From: Pseudomonadota bacterium
Lineage (GTDB): Bacteria > Pseudomonadota > Gammaproteobacteria > Steroidobacterales > Steroidobacteraceae
Length of the DNA: 64,000 bases
NCBI GenBank assembly: GCA_021805865.1
Contig: JAJZDX010000001.1
Span: 151,588 to 215,587 of the forward strand
Reading direction: 5' to 3'
The translations under genes were made by a program, and so were the position numbers. Below, one piece after another: positions 1-8,006 of this stretch (within the stretch, counting starts at the first letter, position 1; each line of letters opens with the position of its first letter). The notes beneath the pieces are model-generated. The model ran no database searches. It was given only the letters and a program-made list of their open reading frames with translations, and was not told the DNA's origin.

Positions 1-354
1 ACGGGCGCTGCCATGGGTATTCGCGGCACGGGCGCTAGCGTCTCGCTGAAGCAAGGCATCCGGGGTACCGGAGACGCCATGGGCATTCGCGGCACGGGCG
101 CTGCCATGGGTATTCGCGGCACGGGCGCTAGCGTCTCGCTGAAGCAAGGCATCCGGGGTACCGGAGACGCCATGGGCATTCGCGGCACGGGCGCTGCCAT
201 GGGTATTCGCGGCACGGGCGCTAGCGTCTCGCTGAAGCAAGGCATCCGGGGTACCGGAGACGCCATGGGCATTCGCGGTACGGGCGCTGCCATGGGCATT
301 CGCGGTACGGGCGCTAGCGTCTCGCTGAAGCAAGGCATCCGGGGTACCGGTTGA
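1..354 (+). CDS. GIRGTG tandem-repeat protein (3' part, start outside window)
   Basis: The reading frame is open from the first base and ends at TGA 352-354, giving 117 visible residues. The visible part is entirely repetitive. A 31-residue (93-bp) unit starts at 13, 106 and 199, and a shortened fourth copy starts at 292. Each unit holds three GIRGTG hexapeptides separated by the linkers ASVSLKQ, DAM and AAM. The first 12 bases (T-G-A-A) are the end of another unit, so the array continues upstream. Copies are nearly identical in DNA, differing only by silent changes such as ggc/ggt in the last two units, which points to recent expansion or gene conversion. I see no signal peptide or membrane segment in the visible part. 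I do not recognise a function. The Gly/Arg/Thr-rich composition suggests an unstructured or repeated-ligand protein. Internal ATGs occur in every unit, so the true start cannot be set here. Confidence 0.6.
   Translation, partial: TGAAMGIRGTGASVSLKQGIRGTGDAMGIRGTGAAMGIRGTGASVSLKQGIRGTGDAMGIRGTGAAMGIRGTGASVSLKQGIRGTGDAMGIRGTGAAMGIRGTGASVSLKQGIRGTG
13..351 (+). repeat. 93-bp in-frame tandem repeat, about 3.7 copies visible
   Basis: Unit boundaries at 13, 106, 199 and 292 are exactly 93 bp apart. The last copy is cut after its second GIRGTG and closed by a stop codon. Because 93 is a multiple of three, gain or loss of units keeps the frame open. The unit has internal sub-repeats encoding GIRGTG in three different codon spellings (ggtattcgcggcacgggc, ggcatccggggtaccgg and ggcattcgcggcacgggc). 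The hexapeptide is therefore conserved as protein while its DNA varies. The array runs off the left edge. Confidence 0.9.
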
Positions 355-355
355 A

Positions 356-391
356 ATGACACCTCCTTCCGGCATCCGCGGCAGCGGCTGA
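356..391 (+). CDS. 11-codon ORF ending in GIRGSG
   Basis: Immediately after the TGA of the repeat gene, in another frame, an ATG at 356 opens an 11-residue ORF reading MTPPSGIRGSG, stopped by TGA 389-391. It ends in the same hexapeptide as the repeat gene, with Ser for Thr. The ATG is one base after the upstream stop, a spacing suited to translational re-initiation. It could be a separate micro-peptide. Alternatively it is the former C-terminus of the repeat protein, put out of frame by a small indel. Both readings place a GIRG(T/S)G motif at the protein end. There is no independent evidence of translation. Confidence 0.3.
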   Translation: MTPPSGIRGSG

Positions 392-406
392 TCCTTGCCT
401 GAGTGG

Positions 407-440
407 ACGCCGGTGCCTCCGATGGAGGTGCCGGCGTTTT
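407..440 (+). terminator. Rho-independent terminator
   Basis: A 14-bp stem (407-420 with 424-437, two G-U pairs) closes a GAT triloop and runs into TTTT followed by GCTTCTT. It ends transcription of the repeat gene on the plus strand. The minus strand lacks a T-run, so it is not a good fadD terminator. Confidence 0.8.
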
Positions 441-445
441 GCTTC

Positions 446-2113
446 TTATTGGCTACTCGGATCTGCCCGCAATTCCTTGCGCAATACCTTGCCCACGTTG
501 CTCTTGGGCAGCTCTCGCCTGAAATAGACGTGCCTTGGCACCTTGTAGCCGGCCAGAGACTTGCGGCAATGCGCGATGATGTCCTGCTCGGTGACGTTGG
601 GGTCTTTGAGCACCACGTATAGTGCGACAACTTCGCCGGAATGCGGATCCGGCTGAGCCACGGCGGCGGCCTCGAGGACGCCCGGGTGGGTCACCGCGAC
701 GTCCTCCACCTCGTTCGGATACACGTTGAAGCCCGATACCAGGATCAGATCCTTCTTGCGGTCCTGCAGGTAGACATAGCCGCGCTCGTCCAAGTACCCG
801 ACATCGCCGGTGCGCAACCATCCGCCGGCCACCATCACCTTGGCGGTCTCCTCGGGGCGGTGCCAATAGCCGCGCATCACCTGGGGTCCGCGCACGCAGA
901 TCTCGCCGCTCTGGCCGGTGGGCAAATCGTTGCCGGCATCGTCCTTGACCGCGATATCGGTGGAGGGGAGCGGCAGCCCGACCGAGCCGTTGAACTCATC
1001 GGTCATGAGATTGATCGCCACCCCTGGCGAGGTCTCGGTCAGGCCCCACGCCTGGGTGAGGATGTTGCCCGTGACCTCCTTCCAGCGCTGCGCCACCGAG
1101 GCCTGCACGGCCATGCCGCCGCCCAGGGTGACCTTGAGGCGGCTGAAATCCACTTTGTCGAAACCCGGCGTGTTGAGCAACGCGTTGAACAAGGTGTTCA
1201 CCCCGCTGAAAAATGCGAACGGCTGGGCCTTCATCTCCGCCACCAGGGCCGGGAAATCCCGGGCGTTGACGATGAGCACGTTCTTCCAGCCGATGTAGGT
1301 GAAGAGGAGGCAGTTCACCGTGAGCGCGAACACGTGGTAAAGCGGAATGGCGGTGATCAGTACGCCGCGTTCCTCCTCGAAGCGGCTGCCGAGCCAGGCC
1401 CGCGCCTGCAGGATGTTGGCGCAGAGGTTGCCGTGGCTGAGCATAGCCCCCTTGGCGACGCCGGTCGTGCCGCCGGTGTACTGCAGGAAGGCGAGATCCT
1501 CAGGCACCACTTCGACGGGCTGGAGCATCATCCGGCGCCCCGAGCGCATCGCGTCACGGAACGACAAGGCTCCCGGGATGCGCCACGCGGGCACCTGTTT
1601 GCGCCGGTGGCGGACGATGTAATTGACGATGTGGGACTTGGGGAAGGAGAGAAAATCCCCGATCGCGGTCACCAGGATGTGCTTCAGCTTGCAGTGCGGT
1701 GCAACTTCCGCCACCACATGGGCGAAATTCTCCAGCACCACGATCGCGCTCGCGCCGGAGTCGATCAGTTGGTGCTCGAGCTCACGGGCGGTATACAGCG
1801 GGTTGGTATTGACGACGGTGAGACCGGCGCGAAGCGCGCCGAACAGAGCGATGGGATACTGCAGCGTGTTGGGGAGCATGATGGCGATGCGCTCGCCCTT
1901 GGCGAGCCCCGCCGACTGCAGCCACGCGGCGAACGCGCGCGAGAGCTCGTCCAGGTGTGCGAAGGAGAGCACCTTGCCGAGCTGCTCGTACGCCGGTCGA
2001 TCCCGGTGAGCGGTACAGGCGTGCTCGAGCAGCTGCACGAGCGATGTCAGCCGCTCGGGCTCGATCTCTGCCGGCACGCCCGGCGGGTAGGACTTCAGCC
2101 AGATTCGGTCCAC
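446..2113 (-). CDS. fadD: Long-chain fatty acid--CoA ligase (FadD)
   Basis: Activates long-chain fatty acids with ATP and CoA for beta-oxidation at the inner membrane. Two adenylate-forming signatures are visible: YTGGTTGVAKG near residue 211, and the C-terminal block GWLRTGDVGYLDERG followed by DRKKDLILVSGFNVYPNEVE near 450. I chose the GTG at 2113 because the product then begins VDRIWLKSYPPGVPAEI, matching the usual FadD N-terminus, and an AGGGGG ribosome site lies nine bases upstream. A longer frame reaches an ATG at 2170 without family-like sequence. The product is 555 aa, close to the E. coli protein (about 560). It is transcribed toward the repeat gene, and a LytTR regulator lies upstream on the same strand. 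Confidence 0.93.
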   Translation of the reverse strand: MDRIWLKSYPPGVPAEIEPERLTSLVQLLEHACTAHRDRPAYEQLGKVLSFAHLDELSRAFAAWLQSAGLAKGERIAIMLPNTLQYPIALFGALRAGLTVVNTNPLYTARELEHQLIDSGASAIVVLENFAHVVAEVAPHCKLKHILVTAIGDFLSFPKSHIVNYIVRHRRKQVPAWRIPGALSFRDAMRSGRRMMLQPVEVVPEDLAFLQYTGGTTGVAKGAMLSHGNLCANILQARAWLGSRFEEERGVLITAIPLYHVFALTVNCLLFTYIGWKNVLIVNARDFPALVAEMKAQPFAFFSGVNTLFNALLNTPGFDKVDFSRLKVTLGGGMAVQASVAQRWKEVTGNILTQAWGLTETSPGVAINLMTDEFNGSVGLPLPSTDIAVKDDAGNDLPTGQSGEICVRGPQVMRGYWHRPEETAKVMVAGGWLRTGDVGYLDERGYVYLQDRKKDLILVSGFNVYPNEVEDVAVTHPGVLEAAAVAQPDPHSGEVVALYVVLKDPNVTEQDIIAHCRKSLAGYKVPRHVYFRRELPKSNVGKVLRKELRADPSSQ

Positions 2114-2204
2114 GATGCAATGCCCCCTAGGATGGCGTCGTTCGTCGGGCGTGCCGGACAGATCCGGCACGAGGTCCGCGAGTGGACCAGTTTAGCCTGT
2201 GCGC

Positions 2205-3044
2205 TCACCCCGCGGCATTGCGCCGCAGTGCGGCATCGCCGAGGAAGTACTCGATCTTGTCGCGGTAGGTGCGCGAGAGCTTCAGCTCCTGGCCGCCTTC
2301 CAGGGTCAGAAAGTACTCCCCGTTCATGTGCTTGCGCAGGCTCTTAACGTAGCGCAGGTTCACGATGGTCGAGCGGTGGACACGCTGGAACAGCCGGGAG
2401 TCGAGGATCTCCTCCAACTCCTTCATGGTGCCGCGCAGGATGTGCGTCTCGCCCTCGGCGTGAACGCACATGTAATCGCCCGCCGCGTCGATCCATTGGA
2501 TCGAGGAAACCGGCACGCGCGCCGTGTGCCTGCCCTGGCGGATGGGCAGGATCTGCGGATAGCGCGCATCGAGCGCCGCATCGCCCTGCGCGAGCAGCGT
2601 CTCGATCTCGATCTCTCCCGAGCCGGTGATCTCCGCCACCACAGCAAGCAGCTTGTCGCGCTGATCCACGGCGTTGCGCGCCTGGATGCTCTGGCGCACC
2701 CGCTCCAGGGTCATCTCGAAGCGCTGCTCGTCGATGGGTTTGAGCAGGTAGTCGACCGCTTGCGCCTCGAACGCCCGCACCGCGTATTGATCGTAGGCGG
2801 TAATGAAGACCACCAGGGGCATGTCGTCCTGCGGGATGTGCGCCAGCACCTCGAAACCGGAGAGCGCCGGCATCTGGATGTCGAGAAACACCAGATCCGG
2901 GCGCTCCTGGCCGATGATGCGCACCGCGTCCCGGCCGTTGCCGCATTCAGCGACCACCTCGAAATCCGGCGTTCCGCGCAACCGCAGCTCGATGCCGCGC
3001 CTCGAGAACGCCTCGTCGTCGACGATGACGGTCTTGATCTTCAT
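2205..3044 (-). CDS. LytTR-family response regulator (orphan)
   Basis: 279 aa. An N-terminal receiver carries VIVDDEAFSRRGIEL, the phospho-acceptor Asp in DLVFLDIQMP, and the conserved Thr and Lys in FITAYDQYAV and DYLLKPID. A linker of about 45 residues follows, then a C-terminal LytTR DNA-binding domain (IQWIDAAGDYMCVHAEG ... FQRVHRSTIVNLRYV). I start at the ATG of MKIKTVIVDDE, with GGA five bases upstream. An in-frame ATG 15 bp further upstream is possible. No histidine kinase gene is adjacent, unlike the second LytTR gene at 50077. AlgR-type proteins share this architecture, but target and partner cannot be told from sequence. Confidence 0.85.
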   Translation of the reverse strand: MKIKTVIVDDEAFSRRGIELRLRGTPDFEVVAECGNGRDAVRIIGQERPDLVFLDIQMPALSGFEVLAHIPQDDMPLVVFITAYDQYAVRAFEAQAVDYLLKPIDEQRFEMTLERVRQSIQARNAVDQRDKLLAVVAEITGSGEIEIETLLAQGDAALDARYPQILPIRQGRHTARVPVSSIQWIDAAGDYMCVHAEGETHILRGTMKELEEILDSRLFQRVHRSTIVNLRYVKSLRKHMNGEYFLTLEGGQELKLSRTYRDKIEYFLGDAALRRNAAG

Positions 3045-3131
3045 GTTTCCATGGGCCACGGGCCGTGGGGCAACCCGCGGAGCCTGAATGTTACCTGAAT
3101 TCGAGGCGTCGTGACCGCGGACTCGGCCGCG

Positions 3132-4610
3132 TCAGTCGATCCCGGGCTGCTGCAGGCGCTCGATCGGCAGCGGGCGGGCGAGGATCTGACCCTGAGCAAA
3201 GTCGCAGCCGATGGCGGTCAGCCAGCGCACCGCGAGTTGCGTGTCGACCTGCTGCGCCGCGCAATGGATGCCGAGCACCTTCACCGCCTGCACGATCGCC
3301 ACGACCAGCGCCTGGGACAGCTTGTCCTTCAGCACCGAGGCGGTGAGGCGCGCATCGATCTTCACCAGGCGCACCGCTTTGGACCGCAGCAGCGACACCA
3401 CCGCCGAATCAAAAGAAAAGCCGTCGATGACGACGAAGCAGCCCAGCCGCTCGCAGCCGCCGATGAACCGCTCTACCTGTGCGCGGCGCTGTGTGCACAG
3501 CGGCTCTGCGATCTCGAACCCCAGGGTGTCGGCGGAGATGCCGCTCCTTCCGAGCCGTGCGGCGAGGTGGCGCAGAAACCGCTCGTCCTCCAAGGTGGCG
3601 ATGGACAGGTTGAGCGTGAAGCCGGTGGGCTCCTGCGTCCAGGCGTCCCGATGCGCGGTGAGCCATGAGAGCAACCGGTCGACAGCCAGCACATCGAGGG
3701 ACGCGGGATCGCGGTTCTGGCGGGCCGTACCCCGGGGCAGCACCTCGAAGCGGCGCGTGCGGCCGCCGGCACGCAATTTGACGAAAGGCAGCACCTCCAG
3801 GATCACCGGGACCGCATCGGAGGCGCTAGCCGCTGGGGCCGGCGCAAGCTCAGTGGCCGGGGCAGCGGTGGCGCGCTCAACGGACCGGGAATCGGCAGGC
3901 GGCGAGACGGTCGGCGGTTGCGAGGCGGGAGCGGTCGAGGCGTCCGCGGACTCGAGCTCGAGCGTGATCTCGCCACTGTCCAGGATCTCGTCCACCGCTT
4001 TGGGCGCCAGCAACCGGCCGGCGCCCGGAGGGCTGTCGTTGCTCGGGTTCGCGGGGACCGCCGACGGCTCGTCGTCGGCCAGGGACAACATCATGTGGGT
4101 GGGGTCTTGATCGGCGTGTGACCCGGCAGGGCGCAGGAGCGGGGCCAGCTTTTGCGCCGCGGCGTGGACGGGCGCCGTCGAGATCCGGTTGAGCAGGCCC
4201 TCGCCCCCCAATTTGAACTCGGCGAGGACCATCACCAGCCCGACCAGAGACCCCTGCGGGGCCCGCACGGGCAGAAAAGCCGCAGTTCGACCGTCCTCCA
4301 GCTTTTGCCCGCCACCGGCTCCCTGAGCCTCGCCGGCAAGGCTCTCGAGGGCCTCGAGCACGAGCGCATGCTCATCCGGCCCGAGCGCCCCTTCACTGAG
4401 CCACAGGACGTTGCCCTGGGCGTCGTAAATCGATACGGAATGGAGCCTGATGAGGGGCGGCAGGGCCGCGCGCAGCTCCCAGCCGAGCGACTCCACGGTG
4501 AGCAGCCCGCCACCCCCCGGCACATGCCCGATCGCGTGGGCGCCAGGGGGGTGAGAGACCTTGCCGATTGCCGAGTGCATGCTCATCCCGTCTTCGAAGG
4601 GTGACAGCAT
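3132..4610 (-). CDS. Degenerate EAL-domain protein
   Basis: About 492 aa. The N-terminal third (SVSIYDAQGNVLWLSEG, then LPVRAPQGSLVGLVMV) resembles a small sensory fold of roadblock or PAS type. A Pro/Ala/Ser-rich linker follows, and the C-terminal ~240 residues align with EAL phosphodiesterases. The catalytic residues are eroded. EAL reads EVL (FEVLPR), the DDFG metal-binding segment reads IDGFSFDS, and the AEGVE block reads AAQQVDT. The TLNLS, FEIAEP and VKIDARL strands remain. It therefore probably binds or senses c-di-GMP, or a partner, rather than hydrolysing it. The start is uncertain: ATGs at 4610, 4586 and 4580 and a longer frame to 4718 are all possible. Confidence 0.75.
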   Translation of the reverse strand: MLSPFEDGMSMHSAIGKVSHPPGAHAIGHVPGGGGLLTVESLGWELRAALPPLIRLHSVSIYDAQGNVLWLSEGALGPDEHALVLEALESLAGEAQGAGGGQKLEDGRTAAFLPVRAPQGSLVGLVMVLAEFKLGGEGLLNRISTAPVHAAAQKLAPLLRPAGSHADQDPTHMMLSLADDEPSAVPANPSNDSPPGAGRLLAPKAVDEILDSGEITLELESADASTAPASQPPTVSPPADSRSVERATAAPATELAPAPAASASDAVPVILEVLPFVKLRAGGRTRRFEVLPRGTARQNRDPASLDVLAVDRLLSWLTAHRDAWTQEPTGFTLNLSIATLEDERFLRHLAARLGRSGISADTLGFEIAEPLCTQRRAQVERFIGGCERLGCFVVIDGFSFDSAVVSLLRSKAVRLVKIDARLTASVLKDKLSQALVVAIVQAVKVLGIHCAAQQVDTQLAVRWLTAIGCDFAQGQILARPLPIERLQQPGID

Positions 4611-4806
4611 ACCCCAAGCGCCGCTGTGAATTCGCTCGCGTTCCTCCCGCTGCTTTCGGTTTGGCGAAGTGCGCGCTCGAGCTTTGTCATAACGGTCCCG
4701 TTGTTCAAGGACTTGCACGGCGACGTACGCTGCCGGGCGGCAGGTTTGACATATCGGCCTCCCGGGGGACTCTGCGGAACGCGTCCCCGGTGCACGGGCC
4801 GAGTCG

Positions 4807-4845
4807 ATCCTACTGACGGGAAAGTATGCTACTCATCAGTAGGAT
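4807..4845. promoter_or_regulatory. 10-bp perfect inverted repeat upstream of acyl-CoA dehydrogenase
   Basis: ATCCTACTGA (4807-4816) is repeated in inverted form at 4836-4845, and a smaller AGTA/TACT dyad lies between the arms. It is about 57 bp before the start of the acyl-CoA dehydrogenase, and a -10-like TACACT follows near 4862. No T-run follows, so an operator for a dimeric repressor is more likely than a terminator. The binding protein is unknown. Confidence 0.4.
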
Positions 4846-4901
4846 AACTTCCGAAAACGGGTACACTAGGCTCAATACACGACCTCGGGGGGAGTCGACC
4901 C

Positions 4902-6674
4902 ATGTATCGCGCACCGCTCAGAGAGCTGCGTTTCGTGCTCGAGGAACTGCTCGGCATCAGACAGCTCGCCGCCTGTCCCGGCCTGGCCGACTATTCCGAC
5001 GAGCTCGGCGCTTCCATCCTCGAGGAGGCCGGGCGGTTCGCGGAGGCCGTGCTCGAGCCGCTCAATCGCACGGGCGATCGCGAAGGGGCCCGCTGGAGCC
5101 CCGAGGGCGTGCGTGCGGCCACGGGCTTCAAGGACGCCTACCGCCGGTACACCGAGGGCGGCTGGCCGCAGCTCGGTGCCGACCCTCGCTTCGGCGGACA
5201 ACGCGTGCCCCAGCCCGTGAGCAGCGCGATGCAGGAGATCATCGCCTCGGCGAACCTGGCATTCAAGCTCTGCCCCATGCTCACCCACGGGGCCGTGCAC
5301 GCGCTCGAGAGCAGCGCCTCCGATGCGCAGCGGCGCCTGTTCCTGCCGAGGATGGTGAGCGGGGAGTGGACGGGCACCATGGTGCTCACCGAGCCGCAGG
5401 CAGGCTCGGACCTGGCGCAGGTGCGCACGCGCGCGCTGCCGGAGGCGGACCGGTACCGGCTCTTCGGGCAGAAGATCTTCATCACCTGGGGCGACCATGA
5501 TCTCACCGACAACACCATCCACATGGTGCTCGCGCGCATCGAGGGCGCCTCGCCCGGCGTCAAGGGCATCTCGCTTTTCATCGTGCCCAAGGTGCTGGTG
5601 AACGCCGACGGCTCGCTCGGCGGGCGCAACGAGGTACGCTGCGTGTCGATCGAGCACAAGCTCGGCATCCACGCCAGCCCGACCTGTGTCATGGAGTTCG
5701 GCCACGACAAGGGCGCGGTCGGCTATCTGGTCGGGGAGCCGAATCGCGGCCTGGGGTACATGTTCGTCATGATGAACACCGCCCGCCTCGCGGTGGGTGT
5801 CGAAGGCTACGCCGTGGGCGAGCGCGCCTTCCAACAGGCGGCCGAGTACGCCCGCAGCCGCCTGCAGGGCAGGACCCCGGACGGGCAGGCGCCGGGACCC
5901 ATCATGGATCACCCCGACGTGCGCCGCATGTTGCTGACCATGAAGTCCTGCACCGAAGCTTCGCGGGCGCTGGCGCTGTACTCGGGACTGCAGCTCGATC
6001 TGGGAGCGCATCATCCGGATCAGGCGGTGCGCGCCGCCGCGCAGGCGCGCGGCGATCTGCTGATTCCCATCGTCAAGGGCTGGTGCACCGAGACCGGAAA
6101 TGAGACCGCTGCGATCGGCATACAGGTGCACGGCGGCATGGGCTTCATCGAGGAAACCGGCGCCGCGCAATACGTGCGCGATGTGCGCATCACGACCATC
6201 TACGAGGGCACGACCGGCATCCAGTCGAACGATCTCATCGGCCGCAAGCTCGCCCGCGACCACGGCGCCGCCATGAGCGCTCTCGTCACCGACATGCGCC
6301 GCGAGCTTCAGGCGCTCGATCCCGCCGACCCCGCGGCACGGGACACACGCGAGTGCGCACTCCAGGCAGTCGGGCAACTGGAGGCGGCGACCCGCTCGCT
6401 GCTGGCCGGGCTCACCGCCAGCCCGGTCCAGGGGCTCGCGGTGTCGGTCCCGTATCTGAAGCTCTGCGGCCTCACCATGGGCGGCTGGCTGCTCGCGAAA
6501 TCCGCGGCCCTCGCGGCGGCGGGCCTCAGCGGATCCGACCAGCGCTTCTACCGGGCGAAAATCCAGACCGCGCACTTCTTTGCCCGGCAGGTGCTGCCCC
6601 GCGTATCCGGCCTCGCCCAGGTGGTCGGGGGCGGCGCGGCCAGCGTGCTGGAGGCGGATCCGGATCTGGTCTGA
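4902..6674 (+). CDS. Acyl-CoA dehydrogenase (FadE-type, long form)
   Basis: 590 aa FAD enzyme that introduces the alpha-beta double bond in acyl-CoAs. Signatures are MVLTEPQAGSDLAQ near residue 160, the acyl-CoA-binding and C-terminal helices, and RDVRITTIYEGTTGIQSNDL with the presumed catalytic Glu near residue 435. The length, and the extra C-terminal region after that motif (residues ~450-590), place it in the long bacterial subgroup with an acyl-CoA dehydrogenase C-terminal extension. A short 40-residue N-terminal lid segment precedes the core. With fadD in the same window it fits fatty-acid beta-oxidation, although the chain-length preference is not readable. It is preceded by a 10-bp inverted repeat. 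Confidence 0.92.
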   Translation: MYRAPLRELRFVLEELLGIRQLAACPGLADYSDELGASILEEAGRFAEAVLEPLNRTGDREGARWSPEGVRAATGFKDAYRRYTEGGWPQLGADPRFGGQRVPQPVSSAMQEIIASANLAFKLCPMLTHGAVHALESSASDAQRRLFLPRMVSGEWTGTMVLTEPQAGSDLAQVRTRALPEADRYRLFGQKIFITWGDHDLTDNTIHMVLARIEGASPGVKGISLFIVPKVLVNADGSLGGRNEVRCVSIEHKLGIHASPTCVMEFGHDKGAVGYLVGEPNRGLGYMFVMMNTARLAVGVEGYAVGERAFQQAAEYARSRLQGRTPDGQAPGPIMDHPDVRRMLLTMKSCTEASRALALYSGLQLDLGAHHPDQAVRAAAQARGDLLIPIVKGWCTETGNETAAIGIQVHGGMGFIEETGAAQYVRDVRITTIYEGTTGIQSNDLIGRKLARDHGAAMSALVTDMRRELQALDPADPAARDTRECALQAVGQLEAATRSLLAGLTASPVQGLAVSVPYLKLCGLTMGGWLLAKSAALAAAGLSGSDQRFYRAKIQTAHFFARQVLPRVSGLAQVVGGGAASVLEADPDLV

Positions 6675-6676
6675 GA

Positions 6677-7978
6677 TCAGCTGCGGCGCTTGCGCATCGC
6701 GGGCACCCGCAGCGGCAACGACGGCGGCTCGCTGAGGTTCTGCAGGAACACCTGGCGCTGCAGGGGCGTCATGCGCGGCCAGTTCAGCTTGTCGGTCTTG
6801 AGACGGGACAACTGACGGTCGCCGATGCGGGCCTGCGCGCGGCTGCGGCTGACCCAGCGTGTCGGCAGGTGCCGTGTCGAGCCTTTCAACAACAGGTCGA
6901 CGAGGGCCGAGGCGACACTGGCATCGCGCGTCAGATCATTGTGCGCGACAGGCGCGTAATAGGACTTCGCTCCGTTCAGGGCCGCGCTGGCGGCGGGCAC
7001 GGTGCCGTCGCCGCCGCGGGTGACGGTGTAGACAAACTCGTTGGACCGCCGGGACAGGGCCGTCACGGTCTTCTGGCCCACCCCGGCGATCGCCGCGAAC
7101 CGCGCATCCGGCGCGGGCAGTCCTGCCAGGAAGCCCCGCGCGTGCTCGAGCAGCTCTGTACGAGGCGAGGGGCCGAGCGACGGCCATTGCGTCCTGTCGA
7201 GCAGATCCACGCCACACTCGGGCCCGGGGAGCATCTGGTAAAGACTCACGAAGCCGCTGAACACCTGCGCGGTGAGCTCCTCGGCGGATCGGCACAGGTC
7301 GAGACGGGCCATGTTCCTGACCACGGGGTAAGTGCCTCGCAGGGCCTGCAAAGGTGCGAGCGCACCGAGGTTCGGGGTTCCAAGCAGCACCGCGCGCTCG
7401 ACGTGTCCGGCCTGCGGCAGCGCAAGCGCGGCGCGGCTCACGAGGCCACCCATGCTGTGGGCCACGATCGCCACCCGGCCCGCATCGTGATCGCGCAGGG
7501 TCTGCGCCAGCGCCGCCGCCACCGCCTCGATGCCGAGCCGCCAATCATAAGGGTACAGCGTGACCGCAAACCCACGGGCGCGCAGATACAACTTCAGCCG
7601 CAGGTACGAGAACAGCACCACACCGAGCGGCACGACGGGCGTGCCGGCGGCCGGATCCAACAGCGGCAGGCGGCCGTTCTGGATGTCGAGCGGGTCCACC
7701 CAGAGCACGTCATCCGGCAGAGGCCGACGCCGTCGCAGCCCGAGCTGCGAGCCCAGGATGCCGGGGATCACGAGCACATGCGGCAGGGAGTCTTTCGTGC
7801 CGGCACGGTGCGCCCGCCGTGCAAGGCGCGCCAGCGCCCGGTATTCCGCCTGACCGAAATAGGCGGCCAGCGCCTGGTGCTGCTCGCCCGAGGCCAACAT
7901 GCGCTCGACCTCGACATCGCTCCAGCAGAACCGGTCGTAGGGGGTGACGTGGTCGGCGGGGACGGCAGGACGGCTCAC
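6677..7978 (-). CDS. LCAT-like alpha/beta hydrolase
   Basis: 433 aa. The nucleophile elbow is AHSMGGLVSRAA with Ser about residue 175. It is preceded by an oxyanion/entry region VLVIPGILGSQL near 70-80 and a strand YPYDWRLG. These features match the lecithin:cholesterol acyltransferase/phospholipase branch of alpha/beta hydrolases (PF02450). A possible acid (GGDGTVP) and a His (APVAHNDL) follow in the expected order, with the GDGTVP motif typical of this group. No signal peptide is visible, so it is probably cytoplasmic. The substrate is likely an ester or acyl lipid, unproven. It converges with the acyl-CoA dehydrogenase, with two bases between the stop codons. Confidence 0.8.
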   Translation of the reverse strand: MSRPAVPADHVTPYDRFCWSDVEVERMLASGEQHQALAAYFGQAEYRALARLARRAHRAGTKDSLPHVLVIPGILGSQLGLRRRRPLPDDVLWVDPLDIQNGRLPLLDPAAGTPVVPLGVVLFSYLRLKLYLRARGFAVTLYPYDWRLGIEAVAAALAQTLRDHDAGRVAIVAHSMGGLVSRAALALPQAGHVERAVLLGTPNLGALAPLQALRGTYPVVRNMARLDLCRSAEELTAQVFSGFVSLYQMLPGPECGVDLLDRTQWPSLGPSPRTELLEHARGFLAGLPAPDARFAAIAGVGQKTVTALSRRSNEFVYTVTRGGDGTVPAASAALNGAKSYYAPVAHNDLTRDASVASALVDLLLKGSTRHLPTRWVSRSRAQARIGDRQLSRLKTDKLNWPRMTPLQRQVFLQNLSEPPSLPLRVPAMRKRRS

Positions 7979-8006
7979 GGCTGCCGATTATGCCAGAGAG
8001 GCAATC

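Noticed and set aside
1-354. CRISPR array
   Set aside because: Units are directly adjacent with no variable spacers, and 93 bp is an exact coding multiple; it is a protein repeat.
641-2347. 568-codon plus-strand open frame
   Set aside because: Antisense to fadD and the LytTR gene; no family features.
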